A stretch of 64,000 bases of DNA from Schauerella fraxinea (GTDB lineage: Bacteria > Pseudomonadota > Gammaproteobacteria > Burkholderiales > Burkholderiaceae_B): positions 686,851 through 750,850 of the forward strand of contig JAVDKK010000004.1 of the NCBI GenBank assembly GCA_030849945.1. The letters are read 5' to 3'. The translations under genes and the position numbers were made by a program. Position 1 is the stretch's first letter. Each line of letters opens with the position of its first letter. The notes under the pieces were generated by a model that had not been told where the DNA came from, searched no databases, and was given only the letters and a program-made list of their open reading frames with translations. Shown here piece after piece: positions 41,190-47,920 of the stretch.

Positions 41190-42859
41190 CGCACCCCAAC
41201 ACTCTCGCCCCCATTCTTTCGCCCGACGATCTGCACACGGCGTTGAATGCACGCGGTGAGCTTGCCGTCGTCGACGTGCGGGATCTTGGCGTCTTTGCGC
41301 AAAAGCACTTGTTGGCCGCCACGCCGGCGCCATTGGCGCATCTGGCACTGGTGATCGGCCATCTGGTGCCGCGTGCCGATACCCCGATCGTGCTCACCGA
41401 TCTCGATGAGAGCCTGGTTCACACCGCCCGTGAACGCTTGCGTGAATGGGGCTACAGCCGGATCTCGATCCTGGCCGGCGGCACCTTGGCCTGGGAGGCC
41501 GCGGGCTTCGAGGTTTTCAGCGGCGTCAACGTGCTCAGCAAGGCGTTTGGCGAAATCGTCGAGCACGAAGCCGGCACGCCGCATATCGATGTGGCGTCTT
41601 TGCGCGAGCGCATCGCGCGCCGCGACAACTTGGTCATCGTCGACGGACGCACGCCCGAAGAGTTCAAGAATTTCAGCCTGCCGGGCGCGCACAGCGTGCC
41701 CAACGCCGAACTGCCCTATCGCATTCGTGAACTGGCACCCGATCCCGATACCCTGATCGTCGTGAATTGCGCGGGCCGCACACGCAGCATCATCGGTGCG
41801 CAAACGCTGATCGATGCAGGCGTACCCAATCCGGTCGTGTCGCTCAAAGACGGCACGATGTCGTGGTTGCTCGATGGGCACACCCTGGATCAGGGCCGCG
41901 AACACGCCCTGCCCGAGCCGTCGGCGGAAAACGTCGCTGCCGCTCGCTTGAATGCCGCCGCCTTGGCGAAAAAAGTGGGTGTGCGTACGATCGACGAGCA
42001 AGGCCTGGCGGCTTTTGAAAGCGACGCGGCCCGCACCCTTTATCGGTTCGACGTGCGCAACGCGGCGGAGTACCGTGCCGGCCACTTGGTAGGTTGGCGC
42101 TGGGCGCCCGGCGGGCAACTGGTGCAAGCCACCGACGAATACATCGGCACCCGCGGCGCGCGCGTCGTGCTGGCCGATTGGGATGGCGTGCGTGCGCCCA
42201 CTACTGCCGCCTGGCTGGCCCAGCTTGGTGGATTTGAGGTGTACCTCTATACCCCGGCCGCCAGTGCACCGATCGAAACAGGCGACACGCCGCGCCGTAT
42301 CCTGCGTGCGGCCAAGGCCAAGCAAGCGCAGTGGATCGACGTGCAAAGCCTGCACGCCTTGACGCAAGCCACCGCGGCGAGCAGCCAGACATTGCGCGTG
42401 TTCGATGTTGAAAAGAGCGTGGCTTTCCGCGACAAACACATCGCGGGCGCTCAGTTTGCCGCGGCCGGCAGACTGCCTGCGATATTGGCCGATCTGACGC
42501 CAGACACCGCGCTGGTCATCACATCCAGCGACGGCGTATTGGCGCAAGTGGTCGCGACCGAATTGCTGCGTCACGGCTATCCGGCGCGTGCGTTATTGGG
42601 CGGCAACCGGGCCTGGTTCGATGCAAACCTGCCTACCGGCTCGGGCAGCGAGCATATCCTCACAGGCGAAGACGATGCATGGCACAGCGGCTACGCCTAT
42701 ACGGACGAAACGCAGCGCCACGCGGCGTTTCGCGCATATCTGGACTGGGAGGTTGGGCTGGTCGAGCAGTTGACGCAACCGGGCGCCGTGACGGCATTCA
42801 ACGTGGCCGGTCGCGCACGCGAAGGCGACCTGCAAGCGGCAGGTGCCGTCGCGGCGTAA
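41186..42859 (+). CDS. Multi-domain rhodanese-like sulfurtransferase
   Basis: A 557-residue protein made of four rhodanese-like domains (starting near residues 10, 130, 275 and 395). Only the second has the catalytic cysteine, Cys195, in VVNCAGRTRSIIG; the equivalent loops in domains 1, 3 and 4 read LTDLDESLVH, LADWDGVRAP and ITSSDGVLAQ, so those are probably inactive structural or binding domains. Each shows the DVR/DGR-type strand (VVDVRD, IVDGRTPEEF, RFDVRNAAEY). It is encoded with the thiol dioxygenase (4-bp overlap) and probably handles sulfane sulfur or sulfite produced downstream. Confidence 0.88.
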   Translation: MTHPNTLAPILSPDDLHTALNARGELAVVDVRDLGVFAQKHLLAATPAPLAHLALVIGHLVPRADTPIVLTDLDESLVHTARERLREWGYSRISILAGGTLAWEAAGFEVFSGVNVLSKAFGEIVEHEAGTPHIDVASLRERIARRDNLVIVDGRTPEEFKNFSLPGAHSVPNAELPYRIRELAPDPDTLIVVNCAGRTRSIIGAQTLIDAGVPNPVVSLKDGTMSWLLDGHTLDQGREHALPEPSAENVAAARLNAAALAKKVGVRTIDEQGLAAFESDAARTLYRFDVRNAAEYRAGHLVGWRWAPGGQLVQATDEYIGTRGARVVLADWDGVRAPTTAAWLAQLGGFEVYLYTPAASAPIETGDTPRRILRAAKAKQAQWIDVQSLHALTQATAASSQTLRVFDVEKSVAFRDKHIAGAQFAAAGRLPAILADLTPDTALVITSSDGVLAQVVATELLRHGYPARALLGGNRAWFDANLPTGSGSEHILTGEDDAWHSGYAYTDETQRHAAFRAYLDWEVGLVEQLTQPGAVTAFNVAGRAREGDLQAAGAVAA

Positions 42860-42861
42860 TG

Positions 42862-42998
42862 GGGTCTGCTTGAACGAGTCTGCTTGCGGCGGTCTGCTTG
42901 CGGAGGTCAGCCCGCGCGGTCGGCTTGGGTCGTACAACCCGAGCGGTCCGCCTGAGCGGTCTGCTTGAGCGGGTCTGCCTGAGCGGGCCCGCCTGAGC
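42862..42998 (+). repeat. Degenerate tandem repeat with core GGTCTGCTTGAGCG
   Basis: About nine imperfect copies of a 13-16-bp unit follow the rhodanese stop codon. Variants include GTCTGCTTGCGGC, GGTCCGCCTGAGC and GGTCTGCCTGAGCG. They cover 42862-42998 and are the main content of the 349-bp gap 42860-43208. A minus-strand frame translates part of it into AQAD-rich peptide, but I see no firm gene. Confidence 0.65.
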
Positions 42999-43101
42999 AA
43001 ATCACACGGGTGCCGATGCCGACCGCCACGACGCATAACGGCAATACGCCCAGACGCAATAAGACGGGCGTGTCTTCGTAGACTCCTGGCAACGTCCCCA
43101 A
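42907..43101 (-). CDS. Doubtful small membrane-like ORF running into the repeat array
   Basis: A 64-residue minus-strand frame. Its first half has a hydrophobic stretch (VLLRLGVLPLCVVAVGIGTR) with GC-rich third codon positions; the second half is the translation of the tandem repeat (AQADPLKQTAQADRSG). No clear ribosome-binding site is seen. It may be a decayed gene or chance. I do not assign a function. Confidence 0.2.
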   Translation of the reverse strand: MGTLPGVYEDTPVLLRLGVLPLCVVAVGIGTRVICSGGPAQADPLKQTAQADRSGCTTQADRAG

Positions 43102-43208
43102 ATTCTCGGGCAGTTGTAATGAGAAATAACTAAAGGATATGGAATAATTGCCTTTGGGAACACTTACAGCAAGCTGTCAAAGAAGCAGCGCTAATGCCGG
43201 GAAGCCGC

Positions 43209-43487
43209 ATGCCGTTGCTCGATGACATTCAAGAAGTAAATTTGGCCTATCTCCATATCGTGCGCCGCGCGATCGCGGAAATGCAAACCGAGATCCTTGG
43301 CGGGATGTCGGCCGCAACACGAGATTGGATCGTTGGGTTGACGCCGCAGCAACTCGCGCGCGTGTCGCGATCGAGCCTGTTGATGTGCTCCCTGAACAGC
43401 AATTCAGCCGATTTATTGAGCGGCCTGGCGCAGTCGTTGCATGCGTTGGTGGGTGAGCGCCAAGGCGCGCCGGTCACCGCCGCTTAA
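43209..43487 (+). CDS. flhD: FlhD-like flagellar transcriptional regulator (orphan)
   Basis: A 92-residue protein of the FlhD family, the class I master activator subunit of flagellar genes, which normally acts as a complex with FlhC. Characteristic helices are LLDDIQEVNLAYLHIVRRAI at the N-terminus and GLTPQQLARVSRSSLLMCSL, with SLNSNSADLLSGL in the middle to C-terminal part. I take the ATG at 43209 (MPLLDDIQ) after GGGAAG; 43194 is an alternative adding five residues. No FlhC follows; the next gene is a convergent chemoreceptor. It could be a paralogue with its own target rather than the main FlhD. Confidence 0.72.
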   Translation: MPLLDDIQEVNLAYLHIVRRAIAEMQTEILGGMSAATRDWIVGLTPQQLARVSRSSLLMCSLNSNSADLLSGLAQSLHALVGERQGAPVTAA

Positions 43488-43522
43488 AAGCGGCAGCGCG
43501 CTTGCGCTGCACGCGCCACGTT

Positions 43523-45484
43523 TCAAGCAAGTTGAAACGCGCGTACCGAGTCGTCCAGTTGCAGCGCCAAGGCGTCCAGATTGCGGCCCACGCCCGCAGC
43601 CTCGTCCGCCAATGCGGCATTGCGCTGCGTCATCGTCCCGATATGAATGACCGCCTCGTTGATCTGCCCCACACCGGCAGATTGTTCGCGCGTGGCCGTG
43701 GAGATGTCCGCCACCAGCGTGGCCACATCGCGCATTTGCTGCGCAATCGTGCCGATCGCCGCACGTGTTTGCGCCGCTTGCGCATGTCCCTCACCCACCC
43801 GCTCGATCGACGCGCGAATCAGTGCCTCGATTGACTTTGCGGCTTCGGCACTGCGTTGTGCCAGTTGCCGCACTTCGGCGGCCACCACCGCAAATCCACG
43901 ACCTTCGGAGCCGGCGCGGGCGGCCTCAACGGCGGCATTGAGCGCAAGAATATTGGTTTGAAATGCAATGCTGTTAATGACGGCAATGGCTTCGGACATC
44001 TTGGTCGATGCTGCGCTCACCCCATCCATGGACTGCACCAGCGTATCCACCATCGTGGCGCCGCGATCGGCCGCGGCCGCCACTTCGACCACGCGCGCAT
44101 CGGCCAGATCGACATTGCCGGCATTTTGCTGCACCGTCGCCGTTAACTGTTCCAGACTCGCCATGGTTTCTTCCACATTCGCCGCCTGACTTTCGGTTTG
44201 CTCGGAGATATTGGCGCTCGATGCAGCGATGGCCTGCGTCTGCCCGCCAATCTCACCAGCAGCCACACGCACGCGTCCGACGATTCCGATCAAGCCATCG
44301 CCGATACCGTTGACCGCTTGTGTCAGTCGACCGATCTCATCCGGGCGGCCCACGTCGGCCCGTGCGCGCAAATCGCCTTGCGCGAGTTTTTGCGCGACTG
44401 CCATGACGGCATTAAGCCGTTTGCCGACAAGTTGCCGCACCAGCGCAAACAGCACCGCCGCCAACACCATCAGCGCCACCAACGCGGCACCCGCATAGAT
44501 CAAACGTGTTTGCCGCATCTCGGCCGTCAACTCCGACATGCTGGCATTACCCACCACCAGCCACTGCCATTCGGGCGCGTAGTCGTATGCGAAGAGCCGC
44601 TCATCGCCCTGCTGTTGCGTGCGCAAGACGCCTTGGCGTTGATCGAGCATGGCGGGAATGAGTGCAGCGCCCCGATCGTCGACGATCGCGTCGGCGCCGC
44701 TGGTTGCACTGCGATTCGCACGCGCCACCGGCGTGAGATATGCACCCCGATCCTGACCCGCCGCGCCGGATACGACAAAATAGGATCCCGTATCGCCGAT
44801 CTTGCGCGCTTCCACATCGCGCTTGAGTGCGTCGGTGGTAGCACCGATATTTACCCCAACGAACAGAGCCCCGACAACCTGCCCCGACGCATCTTGGATA
44901 GGCCGATACACCGTCATGTAAAACGTACCGAACAACGTTGCGGGTCCGGAAAACGACTGACCCTTGCTGAGTTGTGCATACGCGGCGCTGTCGGGGGCGA
45001 GCAACGTGCCCATCGCGCGTTGACCGTTGGCATCTTTGAGCGATGTGCTCACGCGAACAAAATCGCTACCGCGCTTGACGAAAATAGTCGCTACGCCACT
45101 CGTGCGCTCGGTAAACCGATCGGGCAGCGTGAAATTCAAATTCAGTATTTCATCATTGGCGCGCAACGCTGGCGTCAATTGCTCGCCCACTTTGATCTGT
45201 TGTGCGTTGTCGACCGAAAACCGGCTGCCGTAATCGGCCGCAAAGACGTCCATGAAGCGACCGGCTTCGGTTTGCACCGTGGCGCTATACATGCGCACCA
45301 TCGACACGATACCGCGGGCCTCGACCTGCATGCGTTGGGTGGCTTCGCGTTCCAGGCTAGTGACCATGCCACGATAAAGCGCGGCGGCAAACACGAAAAA
45401 TACAACGCTGACCATGATGAGGACGAGCAGGGACAGTCGGGTCGCGACGCTTGCAGCGCGCGTTTGTAGAGCAGGGGATGCCAT
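43523..45484 (-). CDS. Methyl-accepting chemotaxis protein with large Cache-type sensor domain
   Basis: A 653-residue inner-membrane chemoreceptor. The start at 45484 (MASPALQTRAAS) is followed by a TM helix (LSLLVLIMVSVVFFVFAAAL, residues about 19-38), a periplasmic region of about 290 residues with Cache-like blocks (YMTVYRPIQDASGQVVGALF, GDTGSYFVVS), a second TM (LIYAGAALVALMVLAAVLFA), HAMP with RPDEIGRLTQAVN, and the MCP signalling domain. The hairpin tip SIAFQTNILALNAAVEAARA, with EGRGFAVVAAEVRQLAQRS after it, is exact for the family. A longer frame to 45592 is not needed. The ligand is unknown. It is convergent with the FlhD-like gene (36 bp). Confidence 0.93.
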   Translation of the reverse strand: MASPALQTRAASVATRLSLLVLIMVSVVFFVFAAALYRGMVTSLEREATQRMQVEARGIVSMVRMYSATVQTEAGRFMDVFAADYGSRFSVDNAQQIKVGEQLTPALRANDEILNLNFTLPDRFTERTSGVATIFVKRGSDFVRVSTSLKDANGQRAMGTLLAPDSAAYAQLSKGQSFSGPATLFGTFYMTVYRPIQDASGQVVGALFVGVNIGATTDALKRDVEARKIGDTGSYFVVSGAAGQDRGAYLTPVARANRSATSGADAIVDDRGAALIPAMLDQRQGVLRTQQQGDERLFAYDYAPEWQWLVVGNASMSELTAEMRQTRLIYAGAALVALMVLAAVLFALVRQLVGKRLNAVMAVAQKLAQGDLRARADVGRPDEIGRLTQAVNGIGDGLIGIVGRVRVAAGEIGGQTQAIAASSANISEQTESQAANVEETMASLEQLTATVQQNAGNVDLADARVVEVAAAADRGATMVDTLVQSMDGVSAASTKMSEAIAVINSIAFQTNILALNAAVEAARAGSEGRGFAVVAAEVRQLAQRSAEAAKSIEALIRASIERVGEGHAQAAQTRAAIGTIAQQMRDVATLVADISTATREQSAGVGQINEAVIHIGTMTQRNAALADEAAGVGRNLDALALQLDDSVRAFQLA

Positions 45485-45651
45485 GGGGATTTCTCGGGAG
45501 TCGAACGACGTTGATCGGCACGGCGAATGCACTAAGGCCAGTTGTATCAACGACGCAGCGCTCGGAAAACTTAAATAAACCCTATAAATCAAAGGGTTTT
45601 AGGCCACCCGACGATACCGTGGCATGCCACGCTGTGCGCCCCCCGCAGGCG

Positions 45652-45684
45652 AAAAAAAACCCGCTCGCAATGATGCGAACGGGC
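45652..45684 (-). terminator. Rho-independent terminator of the 24-aa gene
   Basis: On the minus strand, a 10-bp stem CCCGTTCGCA/TGCGAGCGGG (one G.T pair) with a 4-nt loop is followed by eight U residues. It lies about 60 bp beyond the stop of the small gene at 45743-45817. The plus-strand side ends in CTTTTC, so weak action in the other direction is possible. Confidence 0.8.
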
Positions 45685-45742
45685 TTTTCAGTATCTTCGG
45701 CAACGCGCGGCAACCCTTGCGGGTCCGCAACGCGCGCGGGTA

Positions 45743-45817
45743 TCAGCGCAGGCCGAAGAAGCTCAGTACAGCGACGATAACGACGACCAGACCCACGATA
45801 TAGATAATGCCGTTCAT
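45743..45817 (-). CDS. 24-residue single-pass membrane peptide
   Basis: Reading leftward from an ATG at 45817 gives MNGIIYIVGLVVVIVAVLSF plus four residues (FGLR) and a TGA. It is almost one transmembrane helix with a short basic C-terminus. GGGAGAGAAC is a very good ribosome-binding site 5-6 bases upstream, and a strong Rho-independent terminator follows at 45652-45684. The short length escapes usual gene callers, but start, site and terminator agree. Similar tiny membrane peptides seem common in Burkholderiales (memory, not checked). Function unknown; interaction with a larger membrane protein is the usual guess. Confidence 0.7.
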   Translation of the reverse strand: MNGIIYIVGLVVVIVAVLSFFGLR

Positions 45818-45986
45818 ATTGTTCTCTCCCTCAAATTAAAAAAAAGCGCATGGTGCACACCGCAGCGCGACAGCAGTATCGAAGACGGCGCAACAATCGC
45901 GCGATACCCGCACACACCGTCGCAAAGGCATGTTGGTGATTGCCTTAGCAAGCGGCGGGCCTGACACCAGGAAGCAAATAAACGGC

Positions 45987-46015
45987 TTGCCACGCTGATT
46001 TCAACGTGCTAGTCT
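45987..46015 (+). promoter_or_regulatory. Sigma70-like promoter before structured region
   Basis: TTGCCA (45987-45992), exactly 17 bp, TAGTCT (46010-46015). No coding start follows at a suitable distance, so transcription from it would enter the structured segment starting about 46022. Confidence 0.4.
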
Positions 46016-46021
46016 AGCAAG

Positions 46022-46230
46022 CTGTTCTGCCTGCCGACCTTTGTTAACAGGCAAAACTTTCCGCTATATCGATCCGCAGGGCAATGCCCTCTAGCGTGAT
46101 ACGGACGATGCTTTTACGAATCAGCCTCACCCAAGGGGCCCTCGTTGTGGCGTCAGGCCACAAGCAGCCAAACGGAAACCCTAGCGGGTAACCTCACAGC
46201 CGCAACACGAGCAGGCAGCACACGCTGCCA
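46022..46230 (+). ncRNA. Candidate structured small RNA (about 200 nt)
   Basis: The segment starts 6-7 bp after a sigma70-like -10 box. Its ends are complementary: CTGCCTGC (46027-46034) pairs with GCAGGCAG (46211-46218), giving a closed element of about 190 nt. Inside are hairpins AGGGC-AAT-GCCCT (46078-46090) and TTGTGGC-GTCAG-GCCACAA (46145-46163); an alternative hairpin GGCAGC-ACAC-GCTGCC (46214-46229) competes with the closing stem. No convincing coding frame crosses it. Size, closing stem and promoter recall 6S-like RNA, but I cannot match the sequence to 6S or another family with confidence, and the usual zapA neighbourhood of 6S is absent. Confidence 0.35.
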
Positions 46231-46247
46231 CTGATATAGCTTTACCC

Positions 46248-46282
46248 GTCAGGCACATAATTTCTTAAGAAAAAAGCCTGAC
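46248..46282. repeat. Nested inverted repeat GTCAGGC...GCCTGAC
   Basis: GTCAGGC (46248-46254) and GCCTGAC (46276-46282) form a 7-bp stem enclosing the palindrome TTTCTTAAGAAA (46261-46272). It lies just behind the candidate small RNA and may be its 3' boundary or a regulator site. The rest of 46283-46512 shows no supportable gene. Confidence 0.45.
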
Positions 46283-46512
46283 TTACAGTAGTCACGGCGC
46301 CAAGTTTTCACCCGGATGGCAATACGATTGCGCAAGACGCGCACGGTCACCGGAGAACAACGCGCTTCATTTGTGTCATGTCTCCGTCCGATGCGCCATG
46401 CGTACCGGTCAAACAGCCACGAACGCTTCTACCTTGCCCCAGGACTGCCTGGTGCCGAGGCTTATCGTTCAACGCTCGCAATCCTTAATCCGGATTACAC
46501 GGAACTTACATA

Positions 46513-46527
46513 AAGGCGTGGCGCCTT
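46513..46527 (+). promoter_or_regulatory. Hairpin sequestering the ribosome-binding site of the gene at 46532
   Basis: AAGGCG-TGG-CGCCTT (46513-46527) is a perfect 6-bp stem with a 3-nt loop, ending 4 bases before the ATG at 46532. The only Shine-Dalgarno-like bases (AAGG) are in the stem, so translation may be gated by melting or by the upstream structured RNA. Confidence 0.4.
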
Positions 46528-46531
46528 ATGG

Positions 46532-46870
46532 ATGATAAAAATTATGCGTAACACCAATCAACTCAATACCACCACCAAAAACCTTTTTCCCGAATCGTTT
46601 ACTGCACCTACCACCAAAAACATCTGGCGCGACCAGTTGATCCGTCGCACCAGCGGCGATCGCCTGGATCAAGCCGCGATTAACGTGGGCGACATCGTTT
46701 ACCTCAAGCCGGTCGACGGCCCGGCCTTCCGTAGCCGCGTGATTTTCAATACGCCGATTGCAGGCCAGACCACGTACACCAGCGAAACCGTGGGTCATCC
46801 GCGAATTCGTGCGCGATTCCATCATGCCGACGTGCATGCAGTGGAATCGGCTCACGAACTTCGTAGCTGA
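46532..46870 (+). CDS. Hypothetical protein, 112 residues
   Basis: An unrecognised soluble protein. Starts at 46532 (MIKIMRNTNQLN) or at 46544 (MRNTNQLN). The N-terminal about 25 residues are Asn/Thr-rich (NTTTKNLFPESFTAPTTKN); the body has DQAAINVGDIVYLKPVDGPA, which looks like a small beta-barrel or SH3-like segment, and the C-terminus is His-rich (RFHHADVHAVESAHELRS). GC bias at third positions supports coding. It follows a structured intergenic region with a hairpin over the ribosome-binding site, and its 3' end overlaps the convergent LysR gene by 19 bp. I know no family for it. Confidence 0.55.
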   Translation: MIKIMRNTNQLNTTTKNLFPESFTAPTTKNIWRDQLIRRTSGDRLDQAAINVGDIVYLKPVDGPAFRSRVIFNTPIAGQTTYTSETVGHPRIRARFHHADVHAVESAHELRS

Positions 46871-47802
46871 TCCTCGCGCTGGACCCCATCGAGCGCCGCT
46901 TCGCGGCGCTCGATGTCGTTTAAGGCCTGGGTCACCATCTCGATAAAGGCTTCCATGCGTTCAGGAAGCTGCCGCCCCGTCATGACCTGGATCTGCACGC
47001 TGCGAAAGTGCATTTCGGCATCGGTCAACGGCACGGCCACCAGATCCATCCGAGCCAGACGGTCCGCCATCGACACATAGCCTGCCAGCAGGATGGAATC
47101 GCTTTCGCGCACCATCGCCTGAAGCGAGCCCGCGTAGTTGGTGGTAACTGCCGGCTCCACAAATACACCCGCCATGCCGCGCGAGTGATCGAACATCTTG
47201 CGGGTAATCGACCCCTTGTCGGTCAACGCCAGCGGATAGGCCTCGATCTCGGCCATGCTCACCGCCTTGCGGCCCGCCAGCGGATGGCCTTTTGCCATCA
47301 CCGCCATGACCGACGATTGAATCGCATGCCGCACGGCAATGCCGGGTTCGGGCTCGACGCTGAAGGTTACGGCAATATCCGATTCGCCCTCCATCACCCG
47401 ATCGGTGGCTGTTTTTGCCGAACCCACCCACATGAAAAATCGCGTATCGGGAAACTGCTTTCGAAATCGCGCGATCGCCGCTGGAATCACATCGTTCGAT
47501 AATCCCTGCGCACAAGACACCCGAATCAGATTACCCGGCGAGCCGTGCAAACTGGCAATGGCATTGAGCGTGGCTTCGGATTCGAGCGCCGTGCGGCGCG
47601 CGTGCGCCAACAGCACGTGCCCCGCCGGCGTGAGCGACATACCGCGCGAGGCACGGTCAAAGAGCGGTGCGCCCACCTCCTGTTCGAGTCGGGTGATCTG
47701 CCGGCTGATCGCCGAAATCGCCACATGTAATGTGGCCGATGCGGCACTCAAACTACCCGCCTGAGCCACTTCCAAGAAATATTTGAGTCCGGAATTGAGC
47801 AT
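46852..47802 (-). CDS. LysR-family transcriptional regulator
   Basis: A 316-residue regulator. The start at 47802 (MLNSGLKYFLEVAQAGSLSA) is chosen because it places the helix-turn-helix at the normal distance; 47865 adds an unlikely 21 residues. DNA-binding part: GSLSAASATLHVAISAISRQ, then ITRLEQEVGAPLFDRASRGM. The effector domain has IRVSCAQGLSNDVIPAAIAR and a DIAVTFSVEPEPGIAVR block. It is divergent from the peptide ABC operon at 47921, with two LysR-like repeats in the 118-bp gap, so it is the probable regulator of that operon. Confidence 0.9.
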   Translation of the reverse strand: MLNSGLKYFLEVAQAGSLSAASATLHVAISAISRQITRLEQEVGAPLFDRASRGMSLTPAGHVLLAHARRTALESEATLNAIASLHGSPGNLIRVSCAQGLSNDVIPAAIARFRKQFPDTRFFMWVGSAKTATDRVMEGESDIAVTFSVEPEPGIAVRHAIQSSVMAVMAKGHPLAGRKAVSMAEIEAYPLALTDKGSITRKMFDHSRGMAGVFVEPAVTTNYAGSLQAMVRESDSILLAGYVSMADRLARMDLVAVPLTDAEMHFRSVQIQVMTGRQLPERMEAFIEMVTQALNDIERREAALDGVQREDQLRSS

Positions 47803-47830
47803 TGGGGTTAACCCGAAATTTCCAATAAAA

Positions 47831-47884
47831 GCAAATGCTTTGCGAATCATTCTAATTGTTGGCAAAGCGTTGCGTCTCTAGAAT
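47831..47884. promoter_or_regulatory. LysR-like repeats and promoter upstream of the peptide ABC operon
   Basis: GCAAATGCTTTGC (47831-47843) and GCAAAGCGTTGC (47862-47873) are related inverted repeats 31 bp apart, about three helical turns. The second overlaps a promoter TTGTTG (47856-47861), 17 bp, TAGAAT (47879-47884) pointing to the gene at 47921. Likely LysR sites for activation of the divergent operon. Confidence 0.5.
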
Positions 47885-47920
47885 CGACCCCTTTTCGCCC
47901 CCAAAGGGATAAAACTCGTC

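Noticed and set aside
45485..45600. Flagellar sigma28 promoter for the chemoreceptor
   Set aside because: A TTAAGTTT-like -35 and a GTTGATAC-like -10 exist on the minus strand, but the spacing is about 4 bp too long.
46022..46290. Cobalamin riboswitch or known 6S RNA as identity of the structured segment
   Set aside because: A GCCACTG string is present, but the other conserved B12-box parts are missing, and no downstream cobalamin gene exists. A 6S match could not be established by eye, and the zapA neighbourhood is missing.
46316..46513. A 65-codon frame between the RNA candidate and the hypothetical gene
   Set aside because: No ribosome-binding site, no third-position bias I can see, and no recognisable feature; it ends at the hairpin before 46532.
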